A stretch of DNA of 64,000 nucleotides from Brachypodius melanocephalos (taxonomy: Eukaryota > Chordata > Aves > Passeriformes > Pycnonotidae): contig VZSR01001685.1 of the NCBI GenBank assembly GCA_013398615.1, forward strand, positions 32,977,077 to 33,041,076, in the 5' to 3' direction. Numbering within the stretch: position 1 is the first letter of the stretch; each line of letters opens with the position of its first letter. The translations under genes and the position numbers were made by a program. The notes under the pieces are model-generated. The model was given only the letters and a program-made list of their open reading frames with translations, did not search any database and was not told the origin of the DNA. Positions 51,207-64,000 of this stretch are shown here, piece by piece.

Positions 51207-51222
51207 TACTACTACTACTACT
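51207..51222. repeat. (ACT)n microsatellite
   Basis: Five consecutive ACT units. Confidence 0.8.
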
Positions 51223-51811
51223 TCCACCTTAAAAAAACCTTCTACAAACGAAATACATTCATGTTCTTTTCGTAAGCCTTACAGTAGTCTTCCATTCCTC
51301 TGCAAAGTCTCTCTCAAAGAATGAGACTATTCTTTCAAAGGAAAGAGTCCCCTGCCCATGGTGCTTCTTGCATAATCTCTCTGCTTTATCTGGGGATTTA
51401 TTTATTTTTTGGTTAATAAAAGGAATGTAATACTTCTTTACTTAATTTAAGCCTGAAAGCAGCAAAGGTGATTTAAATTTAATTAAATTTAGGAAAATTA
51501 ATCAAAAACACAGGATCCATAACTCCAGTCAGAACAGATATTAAAATGATTTCAATGTTCTACACAAGGACAACAAACACTGTACCACATCCCAGGATTC
51601 AAATGATACAGGAACTACAACTTTTACTCAGATGTATATCAGGCTGTTTCATAGCTTCATGTAAGCTAGGAACAAAACACACATTGTTACTCCCTATTAG
51701 TACCCTCTGCACTCTAGGGAAAGGAGCTGCTCTGTTGTTTTTTAGCTATACAATACCTACAAACTGCATGAAATTAGCTCTGCATTTATTTAACAAAAGT
51801 AATAAACAGGT

Positions 51812-51869
51812 ATTCATAGGAATGTTCATAGGAATATAGGAATTTCATAGTAACATAATTCATAGGAAT
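51812..51869. repeat. short interspersed repeats of TTCATAGGAAT
   Basis: ATTCATAGGAAT at 51812-51823, GTTCATAGGAAT at 51824-51835, a partial ATAGGAAT next to it, and ATTCATAGGAAT again at 51858-51869. The first two are in tandem. Confidence 0.8.
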
Positions 51870-54701
51870 TTTGAGCATATTCTCATAAATGTTTCAAAAT
51901 CCTAAGGCAATATATTCTGAAAAACTAATTTCATCAACAAGCCAGATTAGTTCCACTAAACTTCAGGACGGTAACTGAGACACACAAGCTACACAGGAGG
52001 CCATCTCCACTCCCTCTGCAATGGATGAAGAAATAAATGTAATGGCTAGGAATTCAAATCACCTCTGGCAATCTTGGTTTCTTGTTATGTTCCTAAACGT
52101 CCTTAGAGTGGCTAACATTTGGTGGGATTATTTACACCCAAATATTTGCATTTTCTTGTCTAGTGAAAAGTCTACATAATTTTGCTAAACATAAAATGTT
52201 TTTAAACATCTGAAGAATTGAAAAGATTATCCTTAAATGTACTCACCGCTAGAAAAAGAGTGAAAATTTCAAGGGTAGCAAAACCTGAGTAAGATTTTTA
52301 AAAAGTACTTCATATGTACGTAAAATTGTTTCTTAAGCAGAAACAGACTATTAAAAATGTTTAAAGGTTCCTTCCATTCCCAGAAGAGTAGAGTTTGTGT
52401 CTGCTTCTACAGGATGAAAATGTAGTAGGCCAAAACACACTTATAAGAGCACTATTTACACAGAAGAGATTTATTTAGCAATTTATGTTATTCTTGTTAT
52501 AAAAAAATAGGAAATTTTGCACAAGAATATTCCTAACTGTAGTGATTCTATGCACCTTACATTTAATTTTCATTATTAGGTTGTTATGCCTTCAGAACAA
52601 GATTCTCTACTTACTTCAGAGATGAGTAGAGCTACAGCATGTGTGAAACATGTATTTAACTAAATATGAAGACAGATTTTCTTCTGAACAAATTTAAAAT
52701 TACAAATGTTCAAAGAGGAACTCTTCCCCCCATTTTTATGAATCTATGATGGCATTAATGTGTCAAGAAAATATCTTTAAAGAAGTTCATGAAGGAAAAA
52801 AGCATACACGTGGTTCACTTCTGACATGCAAACAGTTCAAACTGTAATACTTCACACAGGGCAAAGTAATCTCTGCTAAAGGTAAAATTACACAGTAAAT
52901 GACACCATATGCAGTATTTCAGAGTAACATTCTTCAAAATAACAGAATCTGTCTAAATGTTTTTGGGGAGAGTGGGAGCACATGTGACTACGGCAGAAAT
53001 CAGAGCTAAAAAGGGTAGAAGGAGAACAGACATCCAGACCATCCCATGGCCGATAGGCAGATCCACCAAGGATGGATACAGCTTCCATGGGAGCACCTGC
53101 AGATGCTGTATAGATACCTCTGTGGCACGAGGTGTAGGGAGGACCTCACTGCCACCACCACCCAAAACAGAGCAAAGCACAGCTCTCTGCCTCAAGAGTT
53201 AAAAGCTCATTGTGTCAAAAGCAACAACGAGAAACGATTATTTGCTCTGGCTCAGTAATTGATGCATCAGCAGAGGACACTTTTGCAGTTCAGTTACATC
53301 CCAGCATTTTACTCCCTCTTTGATCCCCCTCAATTAAGCCTTCTATACTCCCCCTCTTTAGTTTTGGGAACTCACAGAAATTCTGTTTTTCCTAAATGCT
53401 ACTTCTTTCCTGGGACTGCCACAAGCCATGGCCGTGCTAGAAGCCTGAATGCTTTTATTATATACACTTGTTAATCCTCATTTGTAGATTTTTAAGCTTA
53501 GGCTAATTTTTGATGTAAATGAAATTCTGATTTCTTCCTCAAGTGAGAAAAAGTATTTAGGGATTATCCTTTCCTTTAGTATATCCATCTAAAACTACAG
53601 TTCTCAATCATCCAGAGAACAGTGTTTCAAAAAGTTTTCAGTATTGCAAAATGGGATAATGACCTTTTTTGAAAATAAATCTTGTAACTTCTGAAGTTAT
53701 TCACACACAGAGAGAAATTGGAACAGGTAGCAATTTCATATTTATCATGCTTTTGTTTCTATGGTGCCTTTCTTTTCACTTGCCTTACCTTAAGACTACT
53801 AAAACCACAAGATTTCAGAGTAAATTATTTAAAAACTGAAATTGTTTTTTTGAAGCAATGTATCAAAACAAGACAGTTTGAAACTATTGTAATTTTTCCT
53901 TTCTTTTCATGCTCTCACACTGTTTATAAAAAACCCCGAACTTTTAAAAGTATGTGATGCTAAGTCTCAGTTTAACTTTTCTCCATTAATTCTAATATTG
54001 ATATCCACTTTCCTTGAATATATCTATCATTCAAGTAGATATCAAACTCTCGGCAAATAAAATTATCTTAATAACTGAAAACCAGAAGAGAAAACAGCCA
54101 CAAATACGCCATGCAGGCACAAAGCTGGGAGGCAGACCAGTGTGCCCTTTTGTAACATATTTCACTGTAGTATAACACAACATCCCATCACACAACTTCA
54201 AGTCATAATAATTGCCAAAACTGGACACCATATTTATAGCCTAATGATTTCTTCCCTTCTTACCCTGAGCAAGCTTGCAAAAGTTGAAAGCACTGTACAA
54301 ATGACAGCAGCAAATAATACTTCAGTTCACATAAATGTAATTGTAACACTCAGGAAACCCGAATTATTAGTTCCATTACTAAACCTAGTATTCAAAAGGA
54401 CTTAAAGGGTAATCTCTCCATCCAGCATTCAGAACAAATGTGCATTTTTTCCTTTCTCTGAAGCTACTGCAGCTCAATAAGTATTAAACAGGCTGATCTA
54501 AGAATGAAGAAAAACAGTTTTACGCCATTTTTTTGTTTCACATGCTATATTAGGCATTCAGGAAAGCAACTCAGCTTTTAAAAAAAAATCATCTAGCCTA
54601 GTTCACCAGGCAAAAGAAACATGAAGTGTAAGGAGATATAATTTGGTGGGGTTTGCATTTATGTTCTCGTCCATTATTTAACAGCTGATTAAAGACAGAG
54701 T

Positions 54702-54820
54702 AATCACAGAATCGCTCAGGTTGGAAGAGACCACAGTAGGTCATCTGGTCCAACATTCCTGATCAAGCAGGGTCTTCCTAGAACACATGGCACAGGACTG
54801 CATCCAGATGCAGATCCTCC
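54702..54820 (-). mobile_element. CR1 LINE, short 3'-end fragment
   Basis: The plus strand reads the complement of a CR1 3' end: ATCACAGAATCGCTCAGG, TTGGAAGAGACCACAGTAGG, TCATCTGGTCCAAC, then GATCAAGCAGGGTCTTCCTA and GCACAGGACTGCATCCAG. Similarity ends after ~115 bases, so only the tail was inserted. It is the same subfamily type as the copy at 43.8 kb. It lies in the same sense as TRIQK. Confidence 0.9.
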
Positions 54821-57800
54821 ACATAAAGATCAGAACATAAAGCTGGTATGCATTTCATCAGCCTTAACACAATATATCTTTTTTGTATTTTCTTTCTTTA
54901 AAATTGAGATGAAAACCAGTAGATAACAAGTAGGTAACTGAGTGTTAACAAATAAAATGTAAAGTTCAGCCCTACAACACTTAAAAATGAGCTTAATGGT
55001 CAGGCTTAGTGAACACAGACGCACAGGCGTTAACAGCAGTATTTTCAAAACCAGGTCCTACTTGGTTTTGAAGGATTAGGCCATAACTGGGTGAAAAGTT
55101 TAATATGGTGTAAATAACATCAGCTCAGTAGTTTCCAAAGTAGTTTAAAACAATAGGCCAAGCACACTCTCTGCAGATTTTATCTAAATTGCTCAAGGCT
55201 TGGCTCTCCTGAAGACTATCCAGAGATCCCATTAAAGGCAATGATTTTTAAGATAAAGAATAAAGTAATAGCTTACATGATACCATCTCTTTGGGAGGTT
55301 TATGTTGTATTTGGGCAAAAAGGGGAGTAGAAGATCATCAGTATCTATCTACAACCTGAACCTTGAACTAAGATTGAATTAAATGAATGAATCAAAATCA
55401 GGTTAAAACCTTTATATGCACCAAATGAAAAAATTAGCTTTGATAACCACCAAAAAAATCTGGTAAACTGTTTCCTTGCCTCATTTTAAGGCAGAAAAAA
55501 TTGTGGAGTGCAGCCAGGAAGAAAGGCAGTAAAATGAAAAATCGTCGACCAGCAGAAAAGTCTCAGTTGAAACAGAACGTCATGCGAACAGCTGAAGATT
55601 TTGGATGAAACAATTTATGCAAATGCCTATTTGCACTTTTTTCATGGCTCTTCCCACTAATGGGAACAGGGTGGGAGGAGACTGCATTCCCATCTCTTCC
55701 CTCTGCTCCTGAACAGTGCGCAGGTGTGTGTCGTAAGGAAGAGATTTTACTTCAGGGTTCATTGTCCAGAAGAATGCCAAAAGAAAGGATGACACTGAGA
55801 CAAACACGTTAAAAAAAGTATTCCTTTTGTTTTGAGTCATTCAGTATGAATTAAATTCTATCTACCATAAAAATACTAGTGAAATACAAAACTGAACACA
55901 TTTTGATGAGTGGCTGCTTTAGGAGATGGCACTTTTTTTAAGGTCCTGGGTTCTGATGTGTTAAAAGTTGGCCTTTTCTGGCCTAAAATACACCTCTGAT
56001 GAGAGATTCCGATTCCAAAAACCAGTTACAAACAGAATAGCTTTAAGACTACTAAAAGAAATCATTTGAAAAGCAGTTTGTGAGCATTTCCAAAGGAACC
56101 TAGCCTGAGATAAAATGGCAGAGGACAGCCCACACCATTTGCTCAAACTTCCTGAGTGCATGTCTCTAAGCACTAGGAGTGTCCTGGGGTGACAAACCAG
56201 GACAAGGGCTTTGCACATGCCCCTGGCTAGAGTCAAAACAGAATGTGTGCTTCTGCCATAAAGTTTTATTAGGAGAAGGTGATTGCACTGCCTGAAATCT
56301 AGCCTTGTAGATGACATACAACAAAAAACCTTCTAGAGCATACAGTAAAATGAGTTCAGATTGGTTTTCTTAAGAACACAGCGCCATCACCAGAAACTGC
56401 AGGTCTGTTCTCCTCCTGCTACAATTGCCCAGTTTGGCCACTACTGTACCAACAGCTGTACAGCCTTGTAGCTAAGTTTAAAAGTTTAAGGAGAGCTGGG
56501 TCAACTCTGAAAATGAAGCTAAGTCACCTCTTCTTTTACCTTTCAGAAGACTTTATCACATGCACTCAGCTTTACAGCTGTCCCAGTTGTTTCCACAGCG
56601 ATCTATATATTTATTTTAATAAGGTGAGTAAATAAAAATGCTAGTATAGTACAAGGGACACACCCTTCCAGCTCTTCACTATTTCCAGTAATGACAGTGC
56701 ATAAATGTGAAGGCTCAAAACCAGAAAAGAGACAAGTCTGGCTAGAGTCATTGCCCTGAGATTTTTGTACACACATTATTCCCTCCCCTTCAAGGTCCCC
56801 TCAAGGTGGAGTACATATTCTATAGTGTCCTTCTATGGTCTGGATACAGAATTGAACCAAGCCTATACAATATACATTACTTATGTGCAATAAATGACAG
56901 AATACAAATGCTTTGAATTCCTTACTCTGCATATATGGCTGTGTTTTAGTACGGCATCCACATTTACATCATAATTTCCATGGGTCTATATAAACATGCA
57001 TGAAGATAAACAGGCACTCTCCCCATGCAGAACTGGAAGAATTCATGCAGAAGCCTTGCTCTGTAAATTATTTCAGATGTATTGTAATGAAGCCATAAAA
57101 GATATTAGCAAGTGTGCTGGAAACTTTAGTTTTAAATTATTATGATCTGTTACTCTAACAGAAGTTATTAATATTATTTAACCCCATTGGTGTACTTAAA
57201 ATGAAAACAGTTTCAAGTTTTTTTCAATAGGTTTTGTGTCTGTAATATTTTTTCCAGAATATCATTTCTGTTTAGCCTGCTGGTCTCTAGCTTTGTATAC
57301 ACAAAAATACACCAAAATAACCCAGCCTTTCAGATTTTCCTAACTTTCAGAATAAAAAATAAGCCTCAATCTAAAAACACTTTATTAACCTTTTCACTCC
57401 AAATTACAGAAAGATCCAATCATAAATTAAATAGCATGTCAAAGAAATCCAAGAAAAGCAACATCTACCCTTGCTTTTACCATTTCAGAATAAAAAAAAA
57501 AATTAAACTATTAGTTGCTCAATTCTTAGCAGTTCCATTAAAATAATACTCAAATTTGTTGAAAAAACATGTTCTTAGAAGCTTTCCATGCTGCATATAT
57601 ACACAACAAAATAGGATCAATGCTTTTTATGTCCTCTGCAAAGGGAAGAAATGACAAATTCAGACAGATTCAGCATAGCCTTGCCTAGGACACTAAACAG
57701 TACATATGCAGGAGGGCTTCTGCAGCAACCAGGTGGGAGGCAGAGTTAACAGAGCTGGCTGAGGTAAGGCAGATGTGTGGTCAGAAACATCACAGTAAGT

Positions 57801-60800
57801 GTGACCCCAATCTCAAATCCACCTCCCAACGGCAATTCTACTAACAGAACTAAGTCTGTGTCTTTCAGGACCTTTACCATGCTTTCAAATTTTTCAGGAC
57901 ACCTTTTCCATAGAAATAAAACTAGATGCAACATTGCTGGACTGGTCTTATCATTTAAACCATGCTCCTACCTCTCCTCGGCAGCACCAGCCCTTCTTGA
58001 CACTGTCCTGCACTTGAATCCCCTTTGTCTACAGGACCTCCCTCATAAACCTCTAAGTCTTCCCTCGGCCACAGCTTTACAAGAGAAAAATTTCCATTCT
58101 GCACACACATTCAGCATTCCTTGTTACTTGAAATGTGCACACAAACTACATTCTAACAGACTCGTGTTACTGTATCTCAGCGATGCTTTAAGGTTATCCT
58201 TTCTTCATCAATCCAGCAATCACTGAAATATTCATCATTTGCCACTATTGCTTCTATGTTTACACACCAACAACTGACCAAATGGACAAATACATCACAC
58301 ATGATGCAAATGCTGGGGGAAGTCCTCACAAGCTCTCAACCATTGCCAGCGGCCTCCCAGCCATTACTTCTGAGTGCTCGCAGCCCACCAGCTCTTTATC
58401 CATTTTATCATTACTTTACAGTTCTAATATTAAAATTAATTTTAGTTGAGTGACAGTAAATCAAGGACCTAACCAAAATTTAAATGTTAGCTTATATAAA
58501 CAGTGTGCTTTCAGTTTGGCAGCTGAGACACAAAAACAAGTAATCCACTGCTTCAGGTTAATAATTTCCTTTTGGCAAGAGCATAAGTAATACAAAACTG
58601 GTCTAGCAGTAAAGTAAGTGATGCAATTTTAATTGGAGGGAGTGTAACCAGCTCCTCAAACAATGAGAGCAACACACTGACTACTAAACAATTTCTATAG
58701 CATACAGATTACATGAAAGAAAGATCTTTTTAATATAAGCTTTTAGGCATGATCACTTTTAAAAGTAGACAAAAGTCAGAGTTTAAGCAGAGATGGTGAT
58801 ATGATAAAGCCAAGCTTGGAAATTTCCTTCCCACTGACTTGGTACAGTGACAAATTGAAAATATAGGTAAGTTAAAAAGAAGTTTTAAATATATTCAACT
58901 TAAAACTACAGAGCAGTCCCATCAACAAGCTCTGGGTGTCCGAGAGGCTTTAAGACGTTACTGACCCAGGTGCTTAATCTCCTGCCACAGTTTAGGAGCT
59001 GTAAGAAAGGACAACAAAAGGGGGTATGTCCTGCGCCCAGGACCCAGGATTCTGATTCCCAGCCTCCACATCAGCACAGGGCATCCTAAAAGAAATGTGA
59101 GTTCAGGTGAGGGAAGTGAACGGAGGTGCAGGTATTGCCAGCTCCTCCATCCAGACTGCAATCTGAGGAATGGGGAGAAGCGACCAGCTGGCACCATCTT
59201 AAACTACAGCATTTAAAGATTCCAGAGTACATCTGGCAGAGCCATTTGTGAATAAATTTCAGCATAAGAGTTTGTAGAACTGAGAACTTCATATGTAAAG
59301 ATTACAATGAAAACATAATAGATAAAAGCACAAAAAGATACAAAGGCTGATTGATAATGTAAATGTGAGGGGGAATTATCATGGGTAAACTTAACCTTTT
59401 CTTCATTTACACCACACAGCACAGCCAAGGAGAAAACAATTGAGACTTCAAAATATACTACATTTTCAACCCAATCTGTTTCCCCAATATAAAAAACAGT
59501 TCATGACATAAAAAGGTTATTATTTTGTTCCACTATTTATTTTATTTCAACAGAAATACATGAGGATTAATTTAGCTTTCTGGATAGAGGCAAACAACTA
59601 CAGACAATGCAACCCCATTTTCAATTTGCTGTCTTACCAAGACTAGAAATAACAGCATTAATAAGTGACAACAAACTTGTGTAGAAAATGATGTGCTTCA
59701 GCTTGTCCTCTGGATTTTAACTTTCCAACTATCATTCCCAACAGCAACCTACTGCCAACATTTGCTTTTTCCCCTCTCACGCTCATCCTTGCTGCTGTAA
59801 GTGACTTCGCCGTAAGTTTCTGCTGTCAGAACAGTCTGTCCCTATCTATTCATTTTACCAGCTCAACATCTAGGCCTGGATTTCTACTGAACCCTTCCTT
59901 TGCTATCTCCAGTCCTTCTTTCCAAACACTTCTGGGTTTACATTGGCTAATTCATCAGCCATTCTTCCCAATTCTGCCTCTTTTTTGATTGTAAAACATA
60001 CTGAATGAAGGATGATGACAAGAACAATCACAACATATGAATGAACAATATTTTGATGATGTATGAATTATATTTAAAACTGCAAAAAATCTCAGGACAC
60101 AATAAACTGTATTATGCAATGCTCCACTGTATCACTGCAGTGTGTGTTTAGAAAGGCAGAATCAAACCTAAAAAAAAATCACTAATGCTGATTTTTAGCC
60201 CTGTGGCTAAAAAAAACACAAAACAAATGAGAAACAAAGGAATTAGCACAGTCCATGTCAGGAATGCTTCAAGTATTTATTCAACTCACTGATTACAGGG
60301 GTATCTGTGCACAGCTAGTGATATAAAAGCACCTGGGATTCCATGACATTTTCCCATGACCTTCAAACATAATTCTAAAGAATAAAAATGTATCAGGAAT
60401 CATAGGCTGTTTCAGATAATTCTGTGATATTAAGGCTGCATTAATGCAAGTTCCATTTGAAAACATACACACAAGACCTTGTTATTCTTCCACAGCCATA
60501 CCAGTGACCATCTATATTTGTCATTACATGGAACAACAGCTCCTTCCTCTACAGCAAACACCGCATTTTCTCTAAAACCTTCTTTCTTATTTTCTTTTTA
60601 AAAGGAAAAACAAAAAGTTACCTGCTTATTTTGTGTGTCAAAAAGTACTTCAAGAATAAATCTGATTATTAAAGAGCTGTAAGATACACTGTTGCTTCAT
60701 CTCTTCTACCAACCATACCACGAGGTTCATGTTGTACATATTACTCCAACGATATATGGGATCATCAGGTTTGTTAGCTAAAAGCAGTTTCACTGTGCCT

Positions 60801-63800
60801 GTGATTGATAAACTATGGGACTATTAAAACATTAAAAATGTTAATCTTTGTAATAATCTCCTGAAAAAAAATTATATTAATTTAAACCATGGATCATTTT
60901 AATATTTAATCATTGCAGACTTCACTTGCAATGAAGATAGCCATTCACTGAAAAGCACTTCATTTTTTTATTTTGAAAAATGATCAGCTAGTATTTATTC
61001 TGTAAATCTTTTCACAGTTTTTCCTAAGCAAAGTAAACCTGCAAGCAAATGAAAAAATTCACAAGAGCAGAAAAATTTAAGGCAGAGTTTGGGTCAGAAA
61101 ACATTGACTTTCACACTTCCGTTTCCCAGGAGTAACTGCACTACAACAATAGTACTGTATGAGAGGTGGGGAATTGGGGGAGACTTCTACTGCAAATTGG
61201 AGTCACTGGCTGTTTTGTCTACACCTTATACCCATCTACGCTGCGTCCTCTTTATGTATCTCATAACATGTAAACATAGTAATTCGGTTTTCTTTTTCAC
61301 AACAGAGTAACTTGGCTCCCCACAGTGATACTAAACTGGTTTAGATTTTCTAACAAGCAATCCAATTTTGTAACATTAGCCCACTACTATCCTCTACTAT
61401 AATTCACAGCTTGCCTTGCTGAATGCAAAAGTTAGATTACTATGGAAATATCCCAAAGGAAAAAATCCAACAACTTCCCAGTTATGGTAAAAATCTCACA
61501 TAAACTCTAAAATCCTAACTGTGATTAACAGCAACTATGATGTCTTGATGGTATCAATTCCTTTGGAAAGGTATTTATCTAACCAAAACTAATTCATGGT
61601 CTAGAGAAACAAATCTCACAGGAAAATGCAAGGACAGTATCTTCACTGTGCTCCAAAAATATAATCCAAAGAAAACAACCCTTGTCTTGTTTTCTATATA
61701 GGGTCTACTAAAACTGGAGCTACTGCCATAAAGTACACTGAGTTTGAGATGCCCTTCAGACTGGGCTGTTGGCTGGGAAGTTGGCTGAAATATCTGAATT
61801 AAGTAAATCCTAAAGATACCCTGGTTGGTACCACAGATTAATATATTAGCTTACATGACTAGACCTCACTCTGTATTTTTGACCAATAGTGAGGTAGAAG
61901 ATCTTCAGACTGGCACACAAACCAGCTTCCTTATCTGAAGAGGCTGCAGAGTCTAACAGCAAGAAGTACGAAATCCAGAACTGGTGGAAGTGAGTGTAGC
62001 ATCTTTCAGTGCATATAAACTTACTCTGCAGAATTCAAATTCATAGAAAACACAACCAACCAAAAACCAGTAAGAAAGATACTGCCTTTACTCCCAATTT
62101 TATGAAGACAGTATTTATCTCTTTCCATATTACCTTTCGCTAAAGTACGTTCTTAAGGAAAGACGTACGGAAAAATCCTGGTCATTCAATGTCATGCAGT
62201 AATAAACTGGTACTCAGATGCTTGTATCTGAAATGGAAGGCATAGTCCTGTCCATAAAAGCCACATCTTTGCATGAAACTCAATATAAGATTTAAAACTA
62301 AATACATAAGGAATTTTACCACTGCTAACAGGCATCTCTGCTTTAGTAATCTGATTTGAAGTAATCTTTCAAAACCTGGATGTCTGAAGAGCTCCCACAC
62401 TTGCATTGAAAAAGTATTTTCTATATTGTTTTTGCAGATACAACATACTATTTTAAGCACAATAAGAAATCAGTTGTAGAACATTGTGGTAATCTCTTCT
62501 TAGCTACATAAATCAAATTCAAAGAATTCCCTAGATTGTTGATGGACCTCTTGGGGTCTCTACTTGTGCTCATCTACTCCTGGCTCAACCAGGTTTAGCT
62601 AGAAAACTACACATAAGTTATATCTGAAGTAGATTTGCATCTTTCCAACTTTGACAATGACAGAAAAGAAGTCCTAGAGGGTAAATTGTATTAATGCATG
62701 ATGAAAGACAAACATGTCAACAAAAAAGCTGGCCAAATTTTCCTTTGGGTGAGCAGACAAGCTATTTTCTGAGCAATGGTTCGTCCTCAGCCCATTTTGT
62801 ACCAAGTAGTGAAGTGATTCAGCCAAGGATGACACATCAAACAGCACTACCTAACAAATAGTTCAATTTTCCCCAGATTTGTAGAATTTTGTGTATCTCT
62901 TAAACAGCACTTTATATAGCTTTCCACTATTTAAGCCACATATCAGTAGCAAATGCTGCATTAAAATTCAATGTATCTTCAATAGCAGGTACCCTTCCAT
63001 TCTGATTAGCTCTTTAGGAATGAGCCTGGGCCTCAACAGGAAGGAACTCAAAACCTATGACACGCAATTGAATTACTGAGTGTGAAGGTGTGTGCTGTAT
63101 AAACAGCCCAATTACACCATGAGCTCTTTCAGAGGGGGTTTCTGATCCTACTATGATCTGTCCTTGTAACTGTGTGGGCTGAAGGAAGGTGGAGCGGCTT
63201 GAGAGTGGCATGAACAGCGTGGCAGAGAATCCCCTGCCAACACTTCACATTTAGAAGTTTTTGCAGCTCACATATTCTCACATAGTTCTGTCCAGGATTT
63301 TCTGAGCACAAGCATGACCAGTGCACTCTGCAGAGAACACAAAGGAGTCCAATGTACCCGGACCACATCACGCCTGTAAGGCAAACATAGCCAGCTCAAC
63401 GCTCCGGGCTGGATCAGATTTACTGCACACCCACAGCCAGCCGAACACATCCAGCAGCACTACACTACGCGTGGGGGGCCAGCACATACAGAGCACCCGA
63501 TTGTCCAGCTCTAGACACCCTAACACCTCACACATGACGGGTTTTCACACACACACCAAACCAGACTGCACGGGCCGGCAGCATGTGAGCAGTCGTGCTC
63601 ACGAAGGAAAACCGTGAGCTATCCTCGTACGCATGCACCAGAGGTTTCGGCCAGTTCGGCCCCGCTGGCGTGCCCGGGCCAGGCCTCGAAGACGGCACCG
63701 CCGAGGAGACCCCTGGTGAAGGGTTTATTTCCCTCCAATTTGGCGGTCTGGTGACGGTCGAACTTCTCCGAGCATGGAAAAGCAGCCGTGGCAGACGAGA

Positions 63801-63877
63801 GGTCCCCGTACGATAAAACAGAACACCAACCGCGACCGCAGAACAGCGCAGCACGACAGCGCTTCCCGCCCACGCCC

Positions 63878-63888
63878 AAAATGGCGGC
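63878..63888 (+). promoter_or_regulatory. YY1-type site
   Basis: AAAATGGCGGC matches the YY1 core (AANATGGCGGC). In vertebrate promoters this word tends to lie just downstream of a TSS in the direction of transcription, here rightward. Confidence 0.5.
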
Positions 63889-63934
63889 AGCACTGCCGAC
63901 CCTCTCCCACCACAGCCGCTCCAACCCGCGGTCC

Positions 63935-63944
63935 GGGGGCGGGG
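63935..63944 (+). promoter_or_regulatory. GC box (Sp/KLF-type)
   Basis: GGGGGCGGGG inside the CpG island, 27 bases left of a CCAAT box at 63971-63975. The spacing is typical of TATA-less promoters. Confidence 0.6.
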
Positions 63945-64000
63945 CCGCCAGGACTGACAGCGAGCTCCGGCCAATCGCGAAGCCGCGCGCTTCCCGTCGG

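Larger units (their letters stand above)
47034..63440 (-). other. upstream, presumably intronic region of TRIQK
   Basis: AT-rich DNA between the 5' coding part of TRIQK and the CpG-rich right edge. If the promoter is at the right edge, this is intron 1 (with or without further 5' UTR exons I cannot see). It contains a CpG-bearing patch at 47.99-48.29 kb, a 12-bp hairpin at 49.81 kb, short repeats at 51.2 and 51.8 kb and a CR1 end at 54.7 kb. GC-richer spots at 52.95-53.25 and 58.95-59.2 kb are not recognised. The 149-codon plus-strand frame at 57777-58226 has no recognisable domain. Confidence 0.6.
63440..64000. promoter_or_regulatory. CpG island / promoter region at the right edge, likely TRIQK promoter
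   Basis: CpG dinucleotides become frequent here, in contrast to the CpG-poor rest of the window, and GC content rises sharply. Within it are an EGR1-type site GCGTGGGCG (minus strand, 63875..63867), a YY1-type word AAAATGGCGGC (63878-63888), a GC box GGGGGCGGGG (63935-63944) and a CCAAT box (63971-63975, ATTGG on the minus strand). A CCAAT box then a GC box read leftward would place a minus-strand TSS near 63.85-63.9 kb, the right orientation for TRIQK. The YY1 word reads rightward, so divergent transcription is possible. No convincing first-exon donor was found; the best is a weak TTC|GTGAGC at 63603/63602. Assignment to TRIQK is inference from position and orientation. The island continues past the window. 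Confidence 0.7.

Noticed and set aside
57777..58226. 149-codon plus-strand open frame
   Set aside because: No recognisable domain, no splice or promoter context, irregular composition; consistent with chance in a window this size.
63598..63603. First-exon donor of TRIQK at TTC|GTGAGC
   Set aside because: C at the last exon base is unfavourable and nothing else marks the exon; too weak to annotate as an exon boundary.
63528..63974. 148-codon minus-strand frame in the CpG island
   Set aside because: GC-rich island DNA lacks stops in several frames at once; no domain, and on this strand it would be promoter or 5' UTR of TRIQK.
1..64000. CRISPR array, operon-like gene cluster, tRNA or rRNA genes
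   Set aside because: No regularly spaced repeats, no consecutive bacterial-type ORFs and no tRNA-like arm (e.g. GGTTCGAATC) were seen; the window is vertebrate nuclear DNA.

Overview
The window is vertebrate nuclear DNA and most probably from a bird. It is AT-rich and intron-like, with no dense ORFs. It carries several truncated copies of the CR1 LINE family, whose 3' ends are typical of avian genomes. A CpG-dense promoter-like patch occupies the last ~550 bases. I cannot name the species.

One protein-coding gene is recognisable: TRIQK, on the minus strand. I assembled it from three GT-AG-bounded coding segments: 46744..46684 (start codon, 61 nt), 19497..19412 (86 nt) and 9354..9241 (114 nt including TAG). 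Phases match at both junctions. The spliced ORF is 86 codons plus stop, the length I know for vertebrate TRIQK. It keeps the three overlapping QxxK motifs and a C-terminal membrane helix with an acidic tail. A 40-nt exon-like segment at 47033..46994 may be an extra 5' UTR exon carrying upstream ATGs. The CpG-rich right edge (about 63.44-64.0 kb) is the likely promoter side of this leftward gene, though exon 1 could not be delimited.

Layout: 1-6.3 kb is downstream flank. About 6.3-9.24 kb is the candidate 3' UTR, with the first canonical AATAAA signals near 6.69 and 6.33 kb and a CR1 tail between and over them. The terminal exon is at 9.24-9.35 kb, followed by a 10-kb intron that contains a decayed LINE ORF1 with a GDS (SGNH-hydrolase-like) motif. 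The middle exon is at 19.4 kb, followed by a 27-kb intron with three CR1 pieces, G/T- or A/C-rich tracts and small inverted repeats. The start-codon exon is at 46.7 kb, followed by about 16.5 kb of upstream, presumably intronic, DNA up to the CpG patch. I saw no tRNA, rRNA, CRISPR or intact transposon, and nothing that supports a novel multi-gene system. The points most worth a second look are the TRIQK gene model, the possible uORF exon, the T22 splice tract, the decayed LINE esterase-like ORF, and several perfect hairpins.
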